Assembly: GCF_902833045.1 (NCBI RefSeq)
Contig: NZ_CADFDU010000004.1
Location: forward strand, 1-64,000
DNA: 64,000 nucleotides
Source of the DNA: Burkholderia sp. BCC0322
GTDB taxonomy: Bacteria > Pseudomonadota > Gammaproteobacteria > Burkholderiales > Burkholderiaceae
Direction: 5' to 3'
Shown here one piece after another: positions 18,020 through 27,238 of the stretch. Under the pieces are notes generated by a model, which saw nothing but the letters and a program-made list of their open reading frames with translations, was not told where the DNA came from and did not search any database. Positions within the stretch are counted from its first letter, which is position 1. Every line of letters starts with the position of its first letter. The position numbers were made by a program, and so were the translations under genes.

Positions 18020-18045
18020 AATTTGTAACAATTTGTGCAATTTGT
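18020..18045. repeat. Three direct AATTTGT repeats near the putative Tn7-like end
   Basis: AATTTGT occurs at 18020, 18030 and 18039, that is about once per helical turn, upstream of the tnsA-like gene. On the opposite strand this is ACAAATT, similar to motifs in ends of Tn7-like elements. It may be a transposase binding array; the exact terminus was not resolved. Confidence 0.4.
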
Positions 18046-18073
18046 AAGCGCCAGTGAACCAATTCCTTTCCAT

Positions 18074-18834
18074 ATGGCCGGTTTTATGAGTTCCACCACA
18101 CTGATCTTCAAGGACACGCTGCTCGGCCTCGTCGCATGCGTGCAGCTGTCGTCGAACGACATGCTGCGGATCGGCGACTGGATCACGATGCCGTCGGCCG
18201 GGGCGGACGGCACCGTGATCGACATCACGCTGAACACCGTCAAGGTCGCGAACTTCGATCACACGATCATCACCGTGCCCACCTGGAAGCTGATCACCGA
18301 GAGCTACCAGAACTGGCGCGGGATGACCGAAGCGGGCGGACGCCGCATCAAGCGCGCGCTGTTCGTCGACGCGACGAGCGTGCGCTTTCTCTCCAACGAC
18401 GAGATCGAACGGCTCGAACGCCTGACGCTGCTGAAGGACTACTCGAGGACAAGGTCGACGCGATCGAGCAATGGAACGGCACGCTCGGCGCGGCCGGCGA
18501 CTGTGCGGCGAACCGCCGCCAGTTGACGAACCTCGGCACGTTCCGCGCGTATGTCGCGAACTACCTGCAAGGCCATCCGCACATCCGCCGCGACATGACC
18601 TGCATGGCGCGGCAACTGCCGCTCACCGCCGAAGGCATTCCGCTCGAACTGTACTGCTTCACCGACACGACGACGTGGGTCGACTATGAGGCGATCCAGG
18701 CCGACCTGTTCGATCACCTGATCGCCGTGCTGCCCGAGTTCGGACTGCGCGTGTACCAGCACCCGTCGGGCTTCGACATGCGGCAGATGGCCGGCGCCGC
18801 GCAAGCCGGGCTGCCCGCGCCGCACGCGGGTTGA
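18074..18834 (+). pseudogene. YbdG/MscS-family mechanosensitive channel, truncated and frameshifted
   Basis: The sequence begins inside the pore-lining helix region ([20 protein letters not shown]) and continues with the conserved beta domain ([60 protein letters not shown]). The whole N-terminal membrane part is absent. At about 18442 one C appears deleted (expected [15 protein letters not shown]), after which the correct product continues in another frame to 18834 (FRAYVANYLQGHPHIRRDM, then WVDYEAIQADLFDHLIAVLP). Full-length YbdG proteins have about 400 residues. The loss of the 5' part next to a transposon suggests damage by insertion or deletion. Confidence 0.85.
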
Positions 18835-18843
18835 TGCACGCGA

Positions 18844-18866
18844 CGGCGGCCGGTCGTCGGCCGCCG
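18844..18866. terminator. GC-rich hairpin between convergent genes
   Basis: Perfect nine-base stem CGGCGGCCG / CGGCCGCCG with loop GTCGT lies between the ybdG remnant and the convergent MocR gene. There is no T-run, so it is a candidate shared terminator only. Confidence 0.35.
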
Positions 18867-18888
18867 CTTGCCGCGCGGCCCCCGGCAC

Positions 18889-20310
18889 TCAGCGCGCCGC
18901 GCACTCCGACGCGAGCCGCCCGAGCACCTTCAGCGCGTCCTCGATCTGCCGCGACCACGGATAGCTGTAGTTGAGCCGGATGAAATGCCGGTAGTCGGTG
19001 CCCGCCGAGAACATGTGCCCGGGCCCGACCGTGATCCGCTGCGCGAGCGCGAGCGTGTAAAGCTTCATCGCATCGACCTGCGGCGGCAGCTCGACCCACA
19101 GCACGTACCCGCCCTGCGGCTGCGACAGCCGCGTGCCCTCCGGAAAGAAACGCCGCACCATCGCGCTCATCAGGCTCGCCTGTTGCGCGTACTGCTTGCG
19201 CATGCGCCGCAGGTGGAAATCATAGCCGTCGTGTTTCAGGTACTCGGCGATCGCGAGCTGCTCGATCGCGGGCGTGGCCAGCGTGTTCAGGAATTTCAGC
19301 TTCTCGACCTGGTCGCGGTAGCGGCCCGGCATCGCCCAGCCGATCCGGTAGCGCGGCGACAGGCTCTTCGAGAACGACGCGCAATGCAGCACGAGCCCGT
19401 CGCGGTCGAACGACTTCAGCGCGCTCGGCGTCGTGTCGCCGAAGTACAGCTCGTGATAGACGTCGCTCTCGATCGCCGGCACGCCGTGCTTCGCCAGCAG
19501 GTCGACGAGCGCGCGTTTGCGCGTGTCGGGCATCTGGAAACCGAGCGGATTCTGGAAGTTCGGCATCACCATGCACGCGGCGATGCGCTCGCGTTCGAGG
19601 ATCCGTTCGAGCGCGTCGAGATCGATGCCGTCGCCCGGATGCGTCGCGACTTCCAGCGCGCGCATGCCCATCCGCTCGATCGCGTGCAGCATCGCGTAGA
19701 ACGTCGGCGATTCCACCGCGATCGTGTCGCCCGGCTTCGCGACGGCCTGCAGGCACAGGTTGATCGCCTCGGTCGCGCCGATCGTCACCACGATCTCGCC
19801 GGGTTCGACCGCGATCCCGCGCTCCGCATAACGACGCGCGATCTGCCGGATCAGTTCCTGGTTGCCGGGCGGCAGATCGTCGATCACGCCCCAGCGCGTG
19901 CGGCGACGGCCGATCGTCTGCGCATAGCGCGCGAGACGCTGCACCGGAAACTGCGACGCCTCGGGATACGGCGAGCCGAGCGGCACCGCGTCGTCGCGCG
20001 CGATCGAGCGCAGCGTCGACAGCACGAGACGGCTCACGTCCACGGCCGACGGCTCGGCGGCCGGCGCCGACATGTGCAGTTCGGCCTCGGCCGGCGCCGC
20101 TGCGCGCGCGCGGACGAAATAGCCCGATTGCGGCCGGCTCTCGATCAGGCCGCGGCTTTCCAGCACGAGGTACGCGCGCAGCACGGTCGTGACGCTGAGC
20201 TGCTGCTGCCGGCTCGCCTGCCGCACCGACGGAATCCGCTCGCCGGGCCGGTACACGCCACGCTCGATCTGCGCCTGGAGATCGTCGGCCAGTTGTTCGT
20301 AACGCTTCAT
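18889..20310 (-). CDS. MocR-type GntR/aminotransferase transcription factor
   Basis: PLP-dependent regulator. An N-terminal GntR winged helix (QLADDLQAQIERGVYRPGER, SVTTVLRAYLVLESRGLIES) is joined to a fold-type I aminotransferase-like domain. Signatures include IVVTIGATEAINLCLQAV, MPNFQNPLGF and the PLP lysine in CASFSKSLSPRYRIGW. I chose the ATG at 20310, preceded by AAGGAAAG; the 33 upstream codons of open frame do not look like coding sequence. Length 473 aa is typical. It is divergent from the molybdoenzyme gene and may control it. Confidence 0.9.
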   Translation of the reverse strand: MKRYEQLADDLQAQIERGVYRPGERIPSVRQASRQQQLSVTTVLRAYLVLESRGLIESRPQSGYFVRARAAAPAEAELHMSAPAAEPSAVDVSRLVLSTLRSIARDDAVPLGSPYPEASQFPVQRLARYAQTIGRRRTRWGVIDDLPPGNQELIRQIARRYAERGIAVEPGEIVVTIGATEAINLCLQAVAKPGDTIAVESPTFYAMLHAIERMGMRALEVATHPGDGIDLDALERILERERIAACMVMPNFQNPLGFQMPDTRKRALVDLLAKHGVPAIESDVYHELYFGDTTPSALKSFDRDGLVLHCASFSKSLSPRYRIGWAMPGRYRDQVEKLKFLNTLATPAIEQLAIAEYLKHDGYDFHLRRMRKQYAQQASLMSAMVRRFFPEGTRLSQPQGGYVLWVELPPQVDAMKLYTLALAQRITVGPGHMFSAGTDYRHFIRLNYSYPWSRQIEDALKVLGRLASECAAR

Positions 20311-20375
20311 GCGCTTTCCTTTCAACTCCCCTTCAACAACACAGTTGCGATCCGCACTGCCTGAATGGCCGCAAC

Positions 20376-20407
20376 TGTACTCTTTTTTGAAGTGAACAGG
20401 TGTACAC
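20376..20407. promoter_or_regulatory. Possible MocR operator: paired TGTAC sites
   Basis: TGTAC occurs at 20376-20380 and 20401-20405, 25 bases apart, the second within the palindrome GTGTACAC. MocR proteins often bind short direct repeats in such divergent intergenic regions. Tentative. Confidence 0.3.
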
Positions 20408-20462
20408 ACAGCCGGACGGGGGCCACGCGTACTCTGCGCCCATCGACCCCGACACCCGCATC

Positions 20463-22787
20463 ATGAAAAAGAAATCCGCCACCGCGCGCATCGAACCGTA
20501 CACCCACCCGGCCGCCGGCTGGGGCGCGCTGAAAGCCGTCACGATCAACCTGATCAAGGAAAAGGTCGCAGGCGGCAACTACCGTACGCTGCTGCGCCAG
20601 AACCAGCCGGACGGCTTCGACTGCCCAGGCTGCGCGTGGCCCGACCGCCAGCACGCGTCGACGTTCGAATTCTGCGAAAACGGCGTGAAGGCGGTCGCCG
20701 CCGAAGCGACGAGCAAGCGCGTGACGCCCGAATTCTTCGCCGCGCACACGGTTACCGAGCTGCTCGAACAGTCGGACTTCGAACTCGAGCAGCACGGCCG
20801 GCTCACCGACCCGATGGTGTACGACGCGCAGACCGACCGCTACGTGCCGATCGCGTGGGACGACGCGTTCGCGCTGATCGCGCGCCACCTGCGCGCGCTG
20901 CCCGACCCGAACCAGGCCGCGTTCTACACGTCCGGGCGCGCCAGCAACGAAGCAGCGTTCCTGTACCAGCTGCTCGTGCGGCTGTACGGCACGAACAACT
21001 TCCCCGACTGCTCGAACATGTGCCACGAGGCGACGAGCCGCGGGCTGCCTGCGTCGGTCGGCGTCGGCAAGGGCACCGTCACGCTCGACGATTTCGAACA
21101 GGCGGACACGCTGCTGATCTTCGGCCAGAACCCGGCCACCAACCACCCGCGGATGATGGGCGAACTGCGCGAGTGCGCGAAGCGCGGCGCGACGATCGTG
21201 TCGATCAACCCGCTGAAGGAACGCGGCCTCGAACGCTTCGCCGATCCGCAAAGCCCGCTCGAGATGCTGACGATGTCGGGCACGAAGATCGCGTCGACGT
21301 TCATCCAGCCGACGATCGGCGGCGATTTCGCGCTGATCAAGGGGATGGCGAAGCGCGTGCTCGAACTCGACGACGCCGCGCGCGCCGCCGGTGCACCGCG
21401 CGTGCTCGACACCGCGTTCATCGGCGAGCATACGGCCGGCTTCGACGCGTTCGCCGACGACCTGCGCGACGAAAGCTGGTCCGCGCTGACGGCCGAAAGC
21501 GGCGTGCCGTACGAACAGATCGACGGCCTCGCGCAGCTCTATGCACGCAGCGAGCGCGTGATCGCAACTTGGGGCATGGGCATCACGCAGCACAAGCATT
21601 CGGTCGCGACCGTGCAGATGCTGACGAACCTGATGCTGATGCGCGGCAACATCGGCCGCCCCGGCGCGGGCCTGTGCCCGGTGCGCGGCCACTCGAACGT
21701 GCAGGGCAACCGCACGGTCGGCATCGAGGAAAAGCCGTCGCAGGCGTTCCTCGACCGGCTCGGGCACGTGTTCGACTTCGAACCGCCGCGCCACCACGGC
21801 TACGACGTCGTCGAGACGATCGAAGGGATGCTCGAAGGCCGCGTGAAGGTACTGATCGGCCTCGGCGGCAACTTCGCGATGGCGACGCCCGACACGCCGC
21901 GCACGTGGGAAGGCATGCGCCGCTGCGACCTCTCCGTGCACATCACGACGAAGCTGAACCGCAGCCACCTGATCCACGGCCGCGACGCGCTGATCCTGCC
22001 GACGCTCGGCCGCACCGAGATCGACCTGCAGGACAACGTCGCGCAAGGCGTGACGGTCGAGGATTCGATGAGCATGGTCCACGTGTCGTACGGGATGAAC
22101 AAGCCGGCGTCGCCGAACCTGATGTCGGAGCCCGCGATCGTCGCGCACATCGGCCATGCGTTGTTCGGCAGCGGCAAGATCGACTGGCTGGCCTACAAGG
22201 ACGACTACGCGAAGATCCGCGACGCGATCGAGGCGACGCTCGACGGCTTCTACGACTACAACACGCGCATCGCGCGGCCGGGCGGCTTCCACCTGCGCGT
22301 GGCGTCGCGCGACCGCGAATGGCTCACGCCGACGGGCAAGGCGAACTTCATCGCGCACGCGCTGCCGGCCGACACGCCGATCCAGCGCGCCCGCGCACTG
22401 CATGGCGAACGGCTGATGACGCTGATGACGACGCGCTCGCACGATCAGTACAACACGACCGTCTACGGGCTCGACGACCGCTATCGCGGCGTGTTCGGCC
22501 AGCGCCGCGTGGTGTTCGCGAACCGCGACGACCTCGCGATGCTCGGCCTGAAGGCCGGCGAATGGGTCGACATGGAAACCGTATGGCACGACGGTATCGA
22601 GCGGCGCGCGGACGGCTTCCTGCTCGTCGAATACGACATCCCGCGCGGCTGCATCGGCGCGTACTACCCGGAAACGAACCCGCTCGTGCCGCTCGACAGC
22701 GTCGGCGACGTGTGCAACACGCCGACGTCGAAGTCGATTCCGGTGCTGCTGCATCGCGCGGCCGCGCCGGCGTCGATCGCCGCCTGA
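20463..22787 (+). CDS. FdhF/YdeP-family molybdopterin oxidoreductase
   Basis: Cytoplasmic molybdopterin-guanine-dinucleotide enzyme related to formate dehydrogenase H but of the YdeP subgroup. It has the N-terminal FDCPGCAWPD block, AAFYTSGRASNEAAFLYQLL, NFPDCSNMCHEATSRGLPAS, FGQNPATNHPRMMGELRE and a C-terminal molydopterin-dinucleotide-binding domain (LMTLMTTRSHDQYNTTVYGL). There is no signal peptide. The ATG at 20463 gives 774 aa, normal for the family. Reaction and electron partner are unknown. The bestrophin gene follows after 12 bases, so the two are likely co-transcribed. Confidence 0.9.
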   Translation: MKKKSATARIEPYTHPAAGWGALKAVTINLIKEKVAGGNYRTLLRQNQPDGFDCPGCAWPDRQHASTFEFCENGVKAVAAEATSKRVTPEFFAAHTVTELLEQSDFELEQHGRLTDPMVYDAQTDRYVPIAWDDAFALIARHLRALPDPNQAAFYTSGRASNEAAFLYQLLVRLYGTNNFPDCSNMCHEATSRGLPASVGVGKGTVTLDDFEQADTLLIFGQNPATNHPRMMGELRECAKRGATIVSINPLKERGLERFADPQSPLEMLTMSGTKIASTFIQPTIGGDFALIKGMAKRVLELDDAARAAGAPRVLDTAFIGEHTAGFDAFADDLRDESWSALTAESGVPYEQIDGLAQLYARSERVIATWGMGITQHKHSVATVQMLTNLMLMRGNIGRPGAGLCPVRGHSNVQGNRTVGIEEKPSQAFLDRLGHVFDFEPPRHHGYDVVETIEGMLEGRVKVLIGLGGNFAMATPDTPRTWEGMRRCDLSVHITTKLNRSHLIHGRDALILPTLGRTEIDLQDNVAQGVTVEDSMSMVHVSYGMNKPASPNLMSEPAIVAHIGHALFGSGKIDWLAYKDDYAKIRDAIEATLDGFYDYNTRIARPGGFHLRVASRDREWLTPTGKANFIAHALPADTPIQRARALHGERLMTLMTTRSHDQYNTTVYGLDDRYRGVFGQRRVVFANRDDLAMLGLKAGEWVDMETVWHDGIERRADGFLLVEYDIPRGCIGAYYPETNPLVPLDSVGDVCNTPTSKSIPVLLHRAAAPASIAA

Positions 22788-22799
22788 CGGAGCGCGGCG

Positions 22800-23720
22800 A
22801 TGATCGTTCGTCCGCGCGAGCACTGGCTGCGGATGCTGCTCGTCTGGAACGGCTCGGTGCTGCCGACCATCCTGCCGCAGCTCGTGCTGACGCTCGCGAT
22901 CAGCCTCGTCGCGGTATGGGGCGGCGGCCGCGTGCTCGGCGAGAAGGTACCGCTGAACCCGACGCCGTTCACGCTGATCGGCCTCACGCTCGCGATCTTC
23001 GCGGGGTTTCGCAACAACGCGAGCTACGAACGCTACCGCGAAGGCCGGCAACTGTGGGGCGGCGTGCTGACCGCCACGCGCACGCTGGTGTCGCAGGCGC
23101 TCTGCTACGGTGCGATCGACCGTGACGATGCATCGCGGCGCGCATTCGTGCGCACGGTCGTCGCGTTCGTCTATGCGCTCAAGCATCAACTGCGCGGCAC
23201 CGATCCGGCCGCCGACCTGCGCGGGCTGCTCGACGATGCTGCCTACGCGCGCATCGCCGCGTCGCGGTTCCGCCCGGTCGTCATCGTGCACGCGCTGCGC
23301 GAAGCGTTCGCCGCGCGCGCCGATGCGGGCCACCTCTCCGACACGCGGCTGTGGATGCTCGACGCGCGTCTCGACGATCTGGTATCGATGGTGAGCGGCT
23401 GCGAACGGATCGCGTCGACGCCGATCCCGTTTTCATACGACGTGCTGCTGCACCGGACCATCTACGCGTACTGCGTGCTGCTGCCTTTCGGCCTCGTCGA
23501 TTCGATCGGCGCGGCGACGCCGTTCGTCACCGTGTTCGTCGCCTATACGCTGATCGCGCTCGACGCGATCGCCCATGCGATCGCCGAGCCGTTCGGCGAC
23601 GGGCCGAACCATCTCGCACTCGACGCGATGACGCGGCAGATCGAGCGCACGCTGCTCGAACTGAACCGCGAGCCGCTGCCGGCGGAAGTGACGCCGGGCA
23701 AGGCTTATCGGCTCAGTTGA
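22800..23720 (+). CDS. Bestrophin-family (UPF0187) membrane protein
   Basis: Prokaryotic bestrophin-like ion channel. It shows the conserved RNNASYERYREGRQLWGGV segment after two N-terminal hydrophobic helices, a later pair of helices (RTIYAYCVLLPFGLVDSIG, PFVTVFVAYTLIALDAIAHA) and the acidic EPFGDGPNHLALDAM segment close to the C-terminus. Length 306 aa is normal. The start has GGAG nearby and lies 12 bases after the molybdoenzyme stop. Why a channel is linked to this enzyme is not known. Confidence 0.88.
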   Translation: MIVRPREHWLRMLLVWNGSVLPTILPQLVLTLAISLVAVWGGGRVLGEKVPLNPTPFTLIGLTLAIFAGFRNNASYERYREGRQLWGGVLTATRTLVSQALCYGAIDRDDASRRAFVRTVVAFVYALKHQLRGTDPAADLRGLLDDAAYARIAASRFRPVVIVHALREAFAARADAGHLSDTRLWMLDARLDDLVSMVSGCERIASTPIPFSYDVLLHRTIYAYCVLLPFGLVDSIGAATPFVTVFVAYTLIALDAIAHAIAEPFGDGPNHLALDAMTRQIERTLLELNREPLPAEVTPGKAYRLS

Positions 23721-23738
23721 CGCGCGTCGAGCGCGCCA

Positions 23739-25769
23739 TCATTCCTGACGGCCTCGCAGGAAGCCATCGTGCGCGGCCGCCGTCTCGGCGATCGTGCTGA
23801 GCAACACCGCACCGCGCAGCAGCGCGCGGCCGTCGTCGCTGTCGACCTCCGTCACGCGCCGCAACAGCATGCGGGCTGCCGCGTTGGTGGTCCGCGCCAG
23901 CCGCGCGAAATCCGCGCGCCCTACCCGCCCCCGTACCAACGCGACCGCACGGCGCGCCGCCGGCTCGCGTGCCGCCAATTCCGCCAACGCCAGCAGGCTG
24001 TCGCCGATCGTCCAGGCCGCTAGCAGATCGCGCAGGTCGTGCTCGATGAGAGCGGGCGACAGACGGCCAGCGAAACCGAGTTCGCGCCCAAGGCGGTCGG
24101 CCGTGCGGCTCAACCACGCACTCGCCTGCCATGCCCGTGGATTGCGTGCGATGCGAACCAAATCGTCGCGCACCGCGCGATGCAGGCGCCGCCGGCTCGT
24201 GCCGGGATCACCGGGAAACACGAGCGCGAACACCAGCGCCCCGAACGCGATGCCAAGCAGCGTGGCGAGCGCCGAATTGAGAAACGCGGCGTCGCCGATG
24301 CGCACCGTATTGTCCGGCGACGTGAAATTCCAGAAGAAGATCGAGAAGCCGCTGCCGATGCCGGCCGTGCGCGGATTGCGCATCGCGATGCCCGTGCCGA
24401 TCAGGAACACGCCGAGGATGGTCGCGAGCATCTCGAAGCCCGACACCGCCGGCAGCAGCACGAAATTGCAGAGCGCGCCCGCGACCGCCGCGCAGGCCGC
24501 CCCTTTCAGGAAGCCGACGGTGGCGCCCACCGAGTTCGGGCGCGTCGAGAACAGCGCGCAGACCACGCCCGTGATCGCGACGAACCCGGCGCCCGACGGC
24601 CACGCGGTGACGATCCAGAGCGCCGAGGCGACCAGCACCGCGATGAACGCGCGAATCCCGTTGTGCCAAGCGAGCACCGGATCGTGGTGGAACGCGTAGC
24701 GCACGCGCGACGCCGCAGGATTCGGCCAGTCCAGTTGCGCCTTGCCCGCGAAGGCGGCGTCGAAACCGGCAAGCAGCGCTGCCAGCCGGTCGAGCGTGAG
24801 CAGACGCGACGGGGCCGAGCCGGCCGGCTCGGCGGCCTCGGCGCGCACCGCGGCGTCCACACGCGCACGCAACGCGGTCAACTCGGCGCCTGCTTCGCCC
24901 GACGCCGCCACGCCGTCGAGCACCTGCGCGGCATCGGCGACCAGCGGGTCCGGCGTGCCGCCGCTGCGCGCCGCGTGCTCGTGCAGCGCGAGCCCCGCGG
25001 CCTGCGCGGACAGCACGCCCAGCACCGCCGCGCGCAGATGGCCGATCGCGTTGCGCACCGGCGGCGCGCCGGCAGCCGCATACTCGGCCGCCGTGTCGAG
25101 TTCGAGCGCGTCCGCGAACAGCCGGTGCACGGCCGCGCCGTTCGGCTCGCGGCGCAGCGCGCCCGCGCCGACGGCCACTGCGCGATCGAGATAGCGCGCG
25201 AGCCGCGTGCGGACGTCGGCCAGCGGCGAACCGGGCGCGAACACCGTCTCGAACGCCGCGCCGCACAGGATGCCCACCACCACGTACAGAAAACGCGCGG
25301 TCGCGATGTCGAATGCGTGCAGCGGCGCGGATACGGCGTCCATCGCGATGATGGCCGCCGTATAGCCCGCGAGCACCGCCGCATACGCGCGGAAATTGCG
25401 CAGGAAGGTCGCGACGCCCGCACACAGGCCGATCCACGCGGCGAGCGCCGGCAGGAACAGCTCGGGCGTCTGCGCGAACGCACCGGTCAGCACGAGCGCG
25501 ACGGCCGCGCCGATCGCGGTGCCGAGAATCCGGTACTGGCTCTTCGACAAACCCATTCCTCGGCTACCCTGCGCGACGATCCACACCGTCGACGCGGCCC
25601 ATTTCGGGTCGTCGAGATTCATCCGGAAGGCGATGTAGAGCGCGAGCAGCGACGCGGCCGTGTTGCGCAATGCGAAGCCGAGGGCGCCGGGCGGCAGCGC
25701 GGGCCGGGCGTCGCGCAGCGCGGTGCGCACGGCCGCGAGCGGCGGCAGAGGGGGCAAGGCGAATTTCAT
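23739..25769 (-). CDS. FUSC-family transporter
   Basis: Aromatic-acid-exporter/fusaric-acid-resistance-type membrane protein of 676 aa. Two six-helix-like hydrophobic blocks (about residues 25-180 and 360-510) are each followed by a soluble region. Unlike the first FUSC gene in the window it has no adaptor or outer-membrane duct beside it. It is divergent from a LysR gene 146 bases away, which is the likely regulator. The stretch is very GC-rich and has long antisense open frames that are only shadows. Confidence 0.87.
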   Translation of the reverse strand: MKFALPPLPPLAAVRTALRDARPALPPGALGFALRNTAASLLALYIAFRMNLDDPKWAASTVWIVAQGSRGMGLSKSQYRILGTAIGAAVALVLTGAFAQTPELFLPALAAWIGLCAGVATFLRNFRAYAAVLAGYTAAIIAMDAVSAPLHAFDIATARFLYVVVGILCGAAFETVFAPGSPLADVRTRLARYLDRAVAVGAGALRREPNGAAVHRLFADALELDTAAEYAAAGAPPVRNAIGHLRAAVLGVLSAQAAGLALHEHAARSGGTPDPLVADAAQVLDGVAASGEAGAELTALRARVDAAVRAEAAEPAGSAPSRLLTLDRLAALLAGFDAAFAGKAQLDWPNPAASRVRYAFHHDPVLAWHNGIRAFIAVLVASALWIVTAWPSGAGFVAITGVVCALFSTRPNSVGATVGFLKGAACAAVAGALCNFVLLPAVSGFEMLATILGVFLIGTGIAMRNPRTAGIGSGFSIFFWNFTSPDNTVRIGDAAFLNSALATLLGIAFGALVFALVFPGDPGTSRRRLHRAVRDDLVRIARNPRAWQASAWLSRTADRLGRELGFAGRLSPALIEHDLRDLLAAWTIGDSLLALAELAAREPAARRAVALVRGRVGRADFARLARTTNAAARMLLRRVTEVDSDDGRALLRGAVLLSTIAETAAAHDGFLRGRQE

Positions 25770-25915
25770 GCGGCGAGCTTACGGGGGGCGCGCCGCCGCC
25801 ACCAAGAGGCGCGGACAGGATGCGTTATTGCACCGGGCAGGATAATCGCCGCCGCACGAAGCGATTCGGCCGGCAAAGGTAAGATGCGCGCAAGTCGAAC
25901 ACTGACGCACCCCGT

Positions 25916-26818
25916 ATGGACTTCGAAAGCATCCGGATATTCCTGCGCGTGGTCGAGCGCGGCAATTTCACCGCCGCCGCCACGCACCTCGACATGCCGC
26001 TCAGCCGCGTGAGCCGCAAGGTCAAGCAGCTCGAGGACGATCTCGGCGTCCAGCTGCTGTACCGGACTACGCGCCGCGTCTCCGTCACCGAGGCCGGACG
26101 CGACTACTACGAGCGCTGCCTGCGCGCCGAGGACATCCTGCTCGACGCCGACCGCCAGGCCCGTGCGCTGCGCACGGCGCCGGAGGGCATGCTCCGCGTG
26201 CTGGTGCCCTACTCGATCGGCCTGTTCGAACTGGAGCCGGCGCTCGCCGAGTTTCGCCGGCGCTACCCGCTGGTCCAGCTCGTGCTGATCTACGACAACA
26301 ACCCGCTCGATCTCGTCGAGCACGGCTTCGACGTGGCGCTGCGCGCCGGGGTGCTGACCGATTCCAGCTACATCGCGCGCTCGCTCGGCTGGTCGCAGGC
26401 GAAGCTGGCCGCCAGCCCGGCCTATCTCGACCGCGCCGGGCGGCCCGCCACGCCGCAGGATCTCGCGCAGCACGACCTGCTGCTCGTCGGCCGCGACGCG
26501 CCCGGCCTGACGCTGCGGCTCACCAATGCGGCCGGCGACGTGGCCGATGTGCCGGTGCGGCCGGTGCTGATCACCAACGAATCGGTGACGGTGCTGCGCC
26601 AGGCCGCGAGCGGCGGCGGCATCGCGCTGGTGTCGACGCACTACACGGCCCGCCGGCTCGAGCGGAACGAACTCGAAATCGTGCTGCCCGACTGGCACCG
26701 GACCGACGACGTCGAGCTGCACGTGCTGTACCCCCGACGCGCGACCCTCGACAGCAAGGTGCGCGCGTTCGTCGATTTCCTGGCGGAGGTGTTCACCGCA
26801 TGGCGCACCGCACCGTAA
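25916..26818 (+). CDS. LysR-family transcriptional regulator
   Basis: N-terminal winged helix (MDFESIRIFLRVVERGNFTA, HLDMPLSRVSRKVKQLEDDL) and a periplasmic-binding-like effector domain of the CrgA/DsdC-like group (PEGMLRVLVPYSIGLFELEP). 300 aa, full length. Divergent from the FUSC transporter gene, hence probably its regulator and autoregulated. No effector can be named. Confidence 0.92.
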   Translation: MDFESIRIFLRVVERGNFTAAATHLDMPLSRVSRKVKQLEDDLGVQLLYRTTRRVSVTEAGRDYYERCLRAEDILLDADRQARALRTAPEGMLRVLVPYSIGLFELEPALAEFRRRYPLVQLVLIYDNNPLDLVEHGFDVALRAGVLTDSSYIARSLGWSQAKLAASPAYLDRAGRPATPQDLAQHDLLLVGRDAPGLTLRLTNAAGDVADVPVRPVLITNESVTVLRQAASGGGIALVSTHYTARRLERNELEIVLPDWHRTDDVELHVLYPRRATLDSKVRAFVDFLAEVFTAWRTAP

Positions 26819-27238
26819 CCGGCACGGTTCGCACACCGATTGTTGCTGCAAGCGAAATCGATTGATGAGCCGGCCCGTGTTGATGGCGGCTCGCCACATC
26901 GTTAGCCTGTCGCGATGCAAAATCATTCCACACACGACGGCAGCCGCCTGAGCGCTGCCCGCAGGCGCGTCACGCGCGTCCCGCCTTCCTGACCGGCAGC
27001 GTCCCGCCTTCCTGACCGGCAGCATCCCGCCTCCCGAAGCCCGCCACGGCTTCGTGCATCCGATCGAGCAGCACGTCGCACGCATCGGCCCCATCCACCG
27101 GGCTGCGTTGCGCGCGGCGTGTCCCTTTCCGTTCAGCCGCCGCGCCTGCGTCGCGTTCGCGCGCGTGCGCGGCCACGCGCGACGGTGCGTGCCCGCCGCA
27201 ACGGGCCGCATCCGTTACGCCCCTTACGCAGGAAACCC
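26819..27238. other. Intergenic region before the MFS gene
   Basis: No gene is supported. It contains a short tandem repeat (listed separately) and presumably the promoter of the MFS gene; no clear operator was seen. Confidence 0.5.
26978..27023. repeat. Two perfect tandem copies of a 23-bp unit
   Basis: The unit starts GTCCCGCCTTCCTGACCGGC and ends AGC. Copies lie at 26978-27000 and 27001-27023, and a partial third copy (ATCCCGCCT) follows. It looks like a replication-slippage repeat. Confidence 0.75.

Noticed and set aside
18889-20310. MocR protein as a metabolic aminotransferase
   Set aside because: The N-terminal GntR winged helix shows that it is a regulator with an aminotransferase-like sensor domain.
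20376-20407. Strong claim of a mapped MocR operator
   Set aside because: Only two short TGTAC words support it, so it is kept only as a low-confidence feature.
20322-23333. A 1003-codon open frame antisense to the molybdoenzyme and bestrophin genes, and an 829-codon frame in another phase of the same region
   Set aside because: Arg-rich, low-complexity shadows created by high GC; the opposite strand encodes clearly recognised families.
26978-27023. CRISPR array
   Set aside because: The two 23-bp copies are directly adjacent with no spacers, and no cas genes are present.
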